From the NCBI GenBank assembly GCA_026984215.1, contig JALSSO010000086.1:1-48540 (forward strand): a stretch of 48,540 nt of DNA, given 5' to 3'. The position numbers and the translations under genes are program-made. Below are positions 44,533 to 48,540 of the stretch, piece after piece; position 1 is the first letter of the stretch; each line of letters starts with the position of its first letter. The DNA comes from Gammaproteobacteria bacterium. Lineage in GTDB: Bacteria; Pseudomonadota; Gammaproteobacteria; JAJDOJ01. Under the pieces are notes generated by a model. The model had not been told where the DNA came from. It ran no database searches and saw only the letters and a program-made list of their open reading frames with translations.

Positions 44533-45356
44533 GCCGGGCCTGTTCGGTCTCCGCACGTCGTGTCTATGGCAAGGCCCGGGTATGCGGGCTGTGGCCCGCT
44601 CGACGCACGATGCGCGCCAGGCGAGGGCTCGCCGAGCGGTTGCACCGGCCCGCCGAGGCGTTGGGGTTCATGGGGGAAGGCTACCGCAAGGTGTGGGCGC
44701 GCCTGCGATACAAGGGGATTTCGGTGTCGAAGGAGCGGGTGCGGCGCCTGATGCGCGAACATGGATTGCAGGCCCCCCATCGCGACGGCACCGCCCGAGG
44801 GCCGAAGGTCCATGACGGGACGATCATCCCCGGGGCGCCGAACCGGATGTGGGGCACCGATGCCACGCAGGTGATGACCCGGCAGGAGGGCATGGCCACG
44901 GTATTCGTGGCGCTCGATCACTTCGTGGGTGATGTGGTCGGCATCCACGCGGCCCGGCCTGGCACCCGTTTCGAGGCCCTAGAGCCGGTTCATCAGGGGA
45001 TCCGCGAGCATTTCGGTGAACTGGAGGCGGGTGTGGCCCGCGGTCTGGTACTGCGCCACGACCAGGGTTCGCAGTACATGAGCCATGCCTTCCAGCGGGA
45101 GCTGAAGTTCCTTGACATCGAATCCAGCCCGAGCTTCGTCAAGGCGCCGGAGGGCAACGGGGTGGCCGAGCGGTTCATCCGCACCCTGAAGGAGCAGCTC
45201 CTGTGGGTGCGGACCTTCGACACGGTGGAGGAGCTGCGCCAAGCGCTGCTCGACTTCAAGGAACGCTTCCACCGGCATTGGCTGCTGCAGCGGCATGGTT
45301 ATGCCACCCCCGCCCAGGTGCGGGCCGCCCATGCGCCCGTGGCGGAGGCAGCGTGA
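44529..45356 (+). CDS. IS3-family transposase OrfB
   Basis: A 275-residue integrase-type transposase. It has an HTH_21-like region (GFMGEGYRKVWARLRYKGISVSKERVRRLMREHGLQAPHR) and an rve core with the catalytic triad: Asp in WGTDATQVM, Asp in LRHDQGSQYMS and Glu in GNGVAERFIRTLKEQ. It starts at a GTG overlapping the orfA stop. In this family a functional transposase is usually an OrfAB fusion, so the damaged orfA probably makes this copy immobile. Confidence 0.88.
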   Translation: MSRACSVSARRVYGKARVCGLWPARRTMRARRGLAERLHRPAEALGFMGEGYRKVWARLRYKGISVSKERVRRLMREHGLQAPHRDGTARGPKVHDGTIIPGAPNRMWGTDATQVMTRQEGMATVFVALDHFVGDVVGIHAARPGTRFEALEPVHQGIREHFGELEAGVARGLVLRHDQGSQYMSHAFQRELKFLDIESSPSFVKAPEGNGVAERFIRTLKEQLLWVRTFDTVEELRQALLDFKERFHRHWLLQRHGYATPAQVRAAHAPVAEAA

Positions 45357-45391
45357 ATTTGTGCGAAATAGTGTCCAGGATTTCGGGGGCT

Positions 45392-45640
45392 TTACAGACC
45401 TTCTATCGTTTCCCGGCGCCGCACTGGCGGCGGATTCGGACCAACCACCCGCTGGAGCGGATCATGCGGGAGATTCGGCGAAGGACCCGAGTGGTTGGCG
45501 CCTTCCCCGATGGAAAATCGGCATTGATGCTGGCCGCCGCCCGGCTGCGACACCTTGCCGGCACGCAGTGGGGAACGAAGCGTTATCTGAGAATGGATTT
45601 GCTGCGCGATCTCGAATCAGCCGAGACCTGCGTGGCATGA
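45392..45640 (+). pseudogene. C-terminal remnant of an IS256-family transposase
   Basis: 83 codons match the end of Mutator/IS256 transposases: FYRFPAPHWRRIRTNHPLERIMREIRRRTRVVGAFPDGKSALMLAAARLRHL, ending GTKRYLRMDLLRDLESAETCVA. The rest is missing; the IS3-type element abuts its left edge, so that insertion or a deletion removed the 5' part. Confidence 0.85.
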
Positions 45641-45710
45641 ACCCGGATCGGAGTCACCGCCGAACAAATGTGCGAAAAATTCTGGATACAACCAGTTCTT
45701 CAAGTCGGAC

Positions 45711-45926
45711 GTGCTCCTGAAGCTGCCCAGCGGCAAGGAGCGCGCGAAGCCGACGGTGGAGAAGACCAAGCGGGTGCTGAGGATGTTCCTGGTTTGGGCC
45801 CAGGAGACGGGCCGCATCGAGAAGCTGCCCCTGCCCAAGGGCACGCCCATGGGCCGGAGCCTGAAGAAAGGCAAGGACGATGACGAACACAGCCGCGAGC
45901 GCGCTACGAGCGGTGCCGGGGCCTGA
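45711..45926 (+). pseudogene. Short reading frame, possible fragment of a recombinase-like gene
   Basis: 71 codons from a GTG: LLKLPSGKERAKPTVEKTKRVLRMFLVWAQETGRIEKLPLPKG and a charged tail. The frame stays open upstream to about 45650 (SGYNQFFKSDV). The TKRVLRMFLVWAQETG part faintly recalls the SAM-like N-terminal domain of tyrosine recombinases. Its stop codon directly abuts the left hairpin array, one base before it begins. I do not assign a function. Confidence 0.4.
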
Positions 45927-45998
45927 CAAATCGGCAGGAGAGCCGATTTGCACGGCCGAAGGCCGCCCCGCAGGGGTGCGGCACATGGATGTGCCGCA
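45927..45998. repeat. Left hairpin array before the recombinase gene
   Basis: Four consecutive hairpins. H1: CAAATCGGC-AGGAGA-GCCGATTTG (45927-45950). H2: CGGCC-GAA-GGCCG (45953-45965). H3: CCCC-GCA-GGGG (45966-45976). H4: TGCGGCAC-ATGGAT-GTGCCGCA (45977-45998), a perfect 22-base palindrome that contains the preferred start codon of the recombinase. It mirrors the array at 46897-46965. Confidence 0.85.
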
Positions 45999-46893
45999 TG
46001 AACCCCTCGAGCGGGCCGTCCTGGCCTTCGGCCGCAGGCTGGAGGCGGAGGGACGCTCCCCGAACACGGTGAGCGCATACCTGCGGGACCTGCGCACGCT
46101 CGCCGGGGTACTGGCCGCGAGGCGTCCCGGGCTCACCCTGGAGCGGGTGACCTCCACGATGCTCGACGAGGCGCTCACGGATCCGGCCGTGACCACGACG
46201 CCGGACGGCACCCAGCGCTCCGCCGCATCCCTGCACCGGTCCAAGGCCGCGGTGCGGTCGTTCTTCGCCTGGGCCGAGGAGACGGGGCTCGTCGCGGAGA
46301 ATCCCGCCCGGTCGGTCACCTTGCGCAGGCTTCCCCGCACGCCGCCGGGGTTCCTCACAGAGGCCGAGAAACGCCGCCTGCTCAAGGAGCTCCGCGACCG
46401 GTCGTCCGCCGTCGCCCGGCGGGACAGGGTCATCGTCGAGCTGTTTCTGGGAACCGGCATCCGGCTCCAGGAACTCGTCTCCCTGGACGTCGACGGCGTG
46501 GACCTGGACGCGAAGCATCTGCGTATCCGCGCCAAGGGCGACGTGCCGCAGGTGAAGTTCCTCAAGTCCAATCTCCGCTCCCTCCTACGCCGGTACCTCG
46601 CGGAGCGCCGCCGGCAGGGAACCGCCGACCCGGCGCTCTTCCCCTCCAACCGCGGATCGCGCATCTCGGCCCGGCAGGTGGCGAACCGCATCAAGTTCTG
46701 GCTGGCCAAGGCGGGGATCGACAAGGACATCGGCCCCCACGGCCTGCGGCACACCTTCGCCACCCACCTGTACGCCGCCGCGTCCGACCTGCTCGTGGTC
46801 AAGCGGGCGCTCGGTCACCGGGACATCTCCACCACGGAGATCTATACGCACCTGGTGGACGGAGCCCTTGAAGAAGCCCTCGAGCGGCTTTGA
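45985..46893 (+). CDS. Tyrosine recombinase (XerC/D-like integrase)
   Basis: A 302-residue site-specific recombinase with an N-terminal SAM-like core-binding domain (EAEGRSPNTVSAYLRDLRTLAGVL, VRSFFAWAEETGLVAENPARSV). The catalytic residues are complete: Arg in GTGIRLQELVSLD, the beta-hairpin Lys region (VKFLKSN), HGLRHTFATHL, the second His in GHRDISTTE and the nucleophile Tyr in IYTHL. A longer frame from ATG 45880 would translate through the hairpin array and overlap the upstream frame. The ATG at 45985, inside hairpin H4 and eight bases after AGGGG, is preferred, so start-codon access may depend on folding. The stop codon is 3 bases before the right array. Confidence 0.9.
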   Translation: MDVPHEPLERAVLAFGRRLEAEGRSPNTVSAYLRDLRTLAGVLAARRPGLTLERVTSTMLDEALTDPAVTTTPDGTQRSAASLHRSKAAVRSFFAWAEETGLVAENPARSVTLRRLPRTPPGFLTEAEKRRLLKELRDRSSAVARRDRVIVELFLGTGIRLQELVSLDVDGVDLDAKHLRIRAKGDVPQVKFLKSNLRSLLRRYLAERRRQGTADPALFPSNRGSRISARQVANRIKFWLAKAGIDKDIGPHGLRHTFATHLYAAASDLLVVKRALGHRDISTTEIYTHLVDGALEEALERL

Positions 46894-46896
46894 CTC

Positions 46897-46965
46897 GGGC
46901 CGTCCATGGCCCTCGCCCTCCGGGCGTGCCCTCGGCACGTCCAAATCGGCTGTCCTGCCGATTTG
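46897..46965. repeat. Right hairpin array after the recombinase gene
   Basis: Mirror image of the left array. H4': GGGCC-GTCCAT-GGCCC (46897-46912). H3': GCCC-TCC-GGGC (46915-46925). H2': CGTGCC-CTC-GGCACG (46925-46939, sharing one or two bases). H1': CAAATCGGC-TGTCCT-GCCGATTTG (46942-46965). On the complement the loops read AGGACA, GAG, GGA and ATGGAC, against AGGAGA, GAA, GCA and ATGGAT on the left. Confidence 0.85.
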
Positions 46966-46982
46966 TGACGGGCTAGCGGCCC

Positions 46983-47017
46983 CGGGAACCCAGCGGTCCT
47001 TCGGGACCGCGTTCCCG
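46983..47017. repeat. Long hairpin outside the right array
   Basis: CGGGAAC (46983-46989) and GTTCCCG (47011-47017) enclose an inner stem, GCGGTCC-TTCG-GGACCGC (46993-47010), with a stable UUCG-type tetraloop and a 3-base bulge on one side. No T run follows, so it is not a classic terminator on either strand. Confidence 0.75.
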
Positions 47018-47044
47018 TTCCAGGCCGCGCCACGGATCTTTCAA

Positions 47045-47077
47045 TCGACAACGACGGCGCTTGGTGATACATTGTAT
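47045..47077 (+). promoter_or_regulatory. Promoter/operator of the toxin-antitoxin pair
   Basis: TCGACA (47045-47050) and TACATT (47068-47073) are 17 bases apart. The -10 lies in the 11-base palindrome ATACA-T-TGTAT (47067-47077), a likely site for autorepression by the antitoxin. Confidence 0.55.
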
Positions 47078-47109
47078 TTACGAGGAACGCTGATACTGGA
47101 GGTGTCGTC

Positions 47110-47337
47110 ATGGTCAAGCGCCTGACGAAACACGGGAACAGCCTGGCGCTCGTCATCGACCGGCCGATACTGGAGCTGCTCAAGATCGACGTGGACACGC
47201 CGCTCGAAATCTCCACGGACGGGCAAGTCCTGGTCGTCTCTCCGGTCCGTGACGCCGAGCACCAGAGGAAGTTCGAGAAGGCCCTGGAAAAGGTGAACCG
47301 GAAATACGGTCGCGCCCTCAAGCGCCTCGCGGAATGA
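47110..47337 (+). CDS. AbrB/MazE-family antitoxin
   Basis: A 75-residue protein with an N-terminal swapped-hairpin AbrB fold (MVKRLTKHGNSLALVIDRPILELLKIDVDTPLEISTDGQVLVVSPV) and a charged helical tail that would wrap the toxin. TGGAGGTG precedes the ATG. It is followed after three bases by a Doc toxin gene; AbrB-type antitoxins paired with Doc are a known alternative to Phd. Confidence 0.88.
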   Translation: MVKRLTKHGNSLALVIDRPILELLKIDVDTPLEISTDGQVLVVSPVRDAEHQRKFEKALEKVNRKYGRALKRLAE

Positions 47338-47340
47338 TCC

Positions 47341-47721
47341 ATGTCCCCCGTTTTCCTGAATCTCAGCGAGGTGTTGCGCATCCACCGCGACCAGATCGAG
47401 CGCTACGGCGGTGAACCCGGTATCCGGGACCTCGGCCTCCTGCAGTCGGCTCTCGCCATGCCGGCGGCGGGGTTCGGGGGGCGCTTCCTGCACAATGACC
47501 TGTTCGAGATGGCCGCGGCCTACCTTTTCCATATCACCAGGAACCACCCATTCGTGGACGGGAACAAGCGGACCGGCGCGGCCTGCGCGCTGGTTTTCCT
47601 CGAACTCAACGACATCGAGATCAATGCAAGCGAGGACGAGCTGGTAGAGATCGTCACCGCCGTGGCCGAAGGCAGGGCGGAGAAGGAGGCCATCGCCGAT
47701 TTCTTCCGCAGGCACGTGTAA
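47341..47721 (+). CDS. doc: Doc-type (Fic-domain) toxin
   Basis: A 126-residue death-on-curing toxin. The Fic active-site motif HPFVDGNKRTGAACALVFLELN is intact, with the Doc-type N-terminus (LNLSEVLRIHRDQIERYGGEPGIRDLGLLQSAL). Doc phosphorylates elongation factor EF-Tu and stops translation. Coupled to the antitoxin gene by a three-base gap, it may stabilise this mobile region. Confidence 0.93.
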   Translation: MSPVFLNLSEVLRIHRDQIERYGGEPGIRDLGLLQSALAMPAAGFGGRFLHNDLFEMAAAYLFHITRNHPFVDGNKRTGAACALVFLELNDIEINASEDELVEIVTAVAEGRAEKEAIADFFRRHV

Positions 47722-47833
47722 AACGACGCCCTATTCTTCTGCTAAGGCGACACCCAGATTTACGCACCTTCCCTCGGGGTGAAAGCCCCGATAAACCTGC
47801 CCGGCGAGCCCTGTTCGAGAGGCGGAGAGCGCC

Positions 47834-48070
47834 GTGGCCAGACTGTCCCGGGAGGAGCGTATGACGATCAAGGTGCTGACCGACAAGGGAGTATCGAACC
47901 GTGAAGCGGCCCGCCTGCTGGGCGTGAGCGAGGGGACCGTGCGTTACCATCGCCGGCGCATGGCAGCCGGCGTGGTGGATGGCCGCACCCAACAGCAGCC
48001 CGTGGCGGCGTTCTGGCGGGAGGCGATCGAGGCGTATCTGGAGGCTCGCGATGAGCCGTCCCCGTCTAAC
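47834..48070 (+). pseudogene. 5' fragment of an IS21-type transposase gene (istA-like)
   Basis: About 79 codons starting MARLSREERMTIKVLTDKGVSNREAARLLGVSEGTVRYHRRRM, a helix-turn-helix region typical of IS21-family IstA, followed by VAAFWREAIEAYLEARDEPSP. The frame is cut at about 48070 by the IS5-family element and runs on in nonsense to 48175. Bases 47722-47833 contain a hairpin, CGGGG-TGAAAG-CCCCG, but no gene. Confidence 0.75.
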
Positions 48071-48540
48071 AGGATGTTGAAAAATCCCGATCGAATACGG
48101 CCAACTCTATCCACGCAGAAAACCTGCACCACCGTATTCAGCAGACAACTGCGTATTTTGACTGGATTCGGGTGATTTTCTGCCCAAAATCCGTGTTTCA
48201 GGCACATCAACCCTCTGGATGACACGCATCAGCATGACACCACCCCCAGATTGCGCATCCGAACCAGATTGTAGGCCGCCAGGGTCAGCGTGAATTGAAA
48301 CTCCAGCTTCTCCTTGCCCACAAACCGGCTCTTGCGCAAACCACCCACGGTCTTCAACCAGCCAAAGACCTCTTCAATCCGCTTGCGGATCTTCTGGCTT
48401 TGCCGGTAACCCGGGTGGCGGGTCGTGCGTCCGTCAATCGCCGACGAGCGCCGGGTGTCATTCTGGGCCACGTGGGGCGTGATATTCCGCTCTCGCATCC
48501 GCGCCACGAAGTCCCGCGTGTCGTAGTTCTTGTCCGCGCC
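48071..48540 (-). mobile_element. IS5-family insertion sequence, partial (runs off the window)
   Basis: Begins near CAGGATGTTGAAAAA (about 48071-48085), directly after CTAA, a typical IS5-group target. It carries the end of a transposase gene on the minus strand. The other end lies beyond 48540. It interrupts the IS21-type gene. Confidence 0.75.
48229..48540 (-). CDS. IS5-family transposase, C-terminal part
   Basis: The last 103 codons of a DDE transposase, open to the window edge: GADKNYDTRDFVARMRERNITPHVAQN, then IDGRTTRHPGYRQSQKIRKRIEEVFGWLKTVGGLRKSRF and FQFTLTLAAYNLVRMRNL. The Glu of the DDE triad is in RIEEVFGWLKT. The N-terminus is outside the window. Confidence 0.9.
   Translation of the reverse strand, partial: GADKNYDTRDFVARMRERNITPHVAQNDTRRSSAIDGRTTRHPGYRQSQKIRKRIEEVFGWLKTVGGLRKSRFVGKEKLEFQFTLTLAAYNLVRMRNLGVVSC

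Larger units (their letters stand above)
44346..45391 (+). mobile_element. IS3-family insertion sequence with damaged orfA
   Basis: The ends are imperfect inverted repeats. The left end starts GCCCCTGGAATAG and continues with TTGGAGACACATTTGC. The complement of the right end starts GCCCCCGAAATCC and continues with TGGACACTATTTCGC. Between them lie a remnant of orfA and an intact orfB. The exact terminal bases are uncertain by a few positions, and I could not identify a target duplication. Confidence 0.7.

Noticed and set aside
45880-45984. N-terminal extension of the recombinase from ATG 45880
   Set aside because: The added 35 residues would be encoded by the hairpin array and overlap the upstream frame by 47 bases; recombinase similarity starts after 45985.
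46983-47017. Classic intrinsic terminator of the recombinase gene
   Set aside because: The hairpin is strong, but no T run follows on the plus strand; kept as a structural repeat instead.

Overview
The window is about 48.5 kb of GC-rich chromosome, most likely from a gammaproteobacterium. Supporting signs are the rnr-rlmB pair, the amgK-murU cell-wall recycling pair, uppP, a proteobacterial copper-resistance cluster and a FixJ/TtrR-type two-component system. A periplasmic methanethiol oxidase, a TtrS-like sensor and an iron-storage encapsulin would suit a sulfur-oxidising Chromatiales-like bacterium, but that is inference. No tRNA or rRNA gene was seen.

Layout. (1) 0.3-8.1 kb: cfa, converging on a two-gene methanethiol-oxidation operon (mtoX plus one gene fusing the SCO1 copper chaperone to a MauG-type di-heme peroxidase), then rnr-rlmB. 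(2) 8.1-19.4 kb: a copper-resistance island of three minus-strand transcription units (CopL-like/copA/copB; Met-rich protein/cytochrome P460/SHOCT protein/Cu ATPase; small acidic protein/cupredoxin) and a plus-strand OmpR/HK two-component system. Each minus-strand unit has a GTAAC-N5-GTAAC or GTAAC-N5-GTTAC box exactly 42 bp upstream of a -10-like hexamer, so the three look like one regulon. (3) 19.4-28.3 kb: an OmpA-like protein, two K+ channel/RCK proteins, an encapsulin with its encapsulated ferritin, an HMA metallochaperone with an outer-membrane protein behind a MerR-type promoter, and two oxidoreductases. (4) 28.4-40.7 kb: a MidA-like methyltransferase, uppP, a TtrSR-like system with a solute-binding protein, murU-amgK, an O-methyltransferase, surface-polysaccharide-type enzymes and a lipoprotein.

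(5) 40.9-44.1 kb: three tandem paralogues of an unrecognised secreted family with an EF-hand-like loop. Two have the same TTGAC-N4-GTCAA palindrome 137/138 bp before the start codon. The third is cut by a rearrangement joined to an inverted AAA-ATPase fragment. (6) 44.3-48.5 kb: a mobile-element scrapyard with an IS3-type insertion, an IS256 remnant, a tyrosine-recombinase gene, an AbrB/Doc toxin-antitoxin pair, and an IS21 remnant cut by an IS5-family element that runs off the window. The recombinase gene is bracketed by two mirror-image arrays of four hairpins. Loop sequences are largely kept between the arrays while several stems differ in sequence but still pair. This is the most unusual structure in the window.
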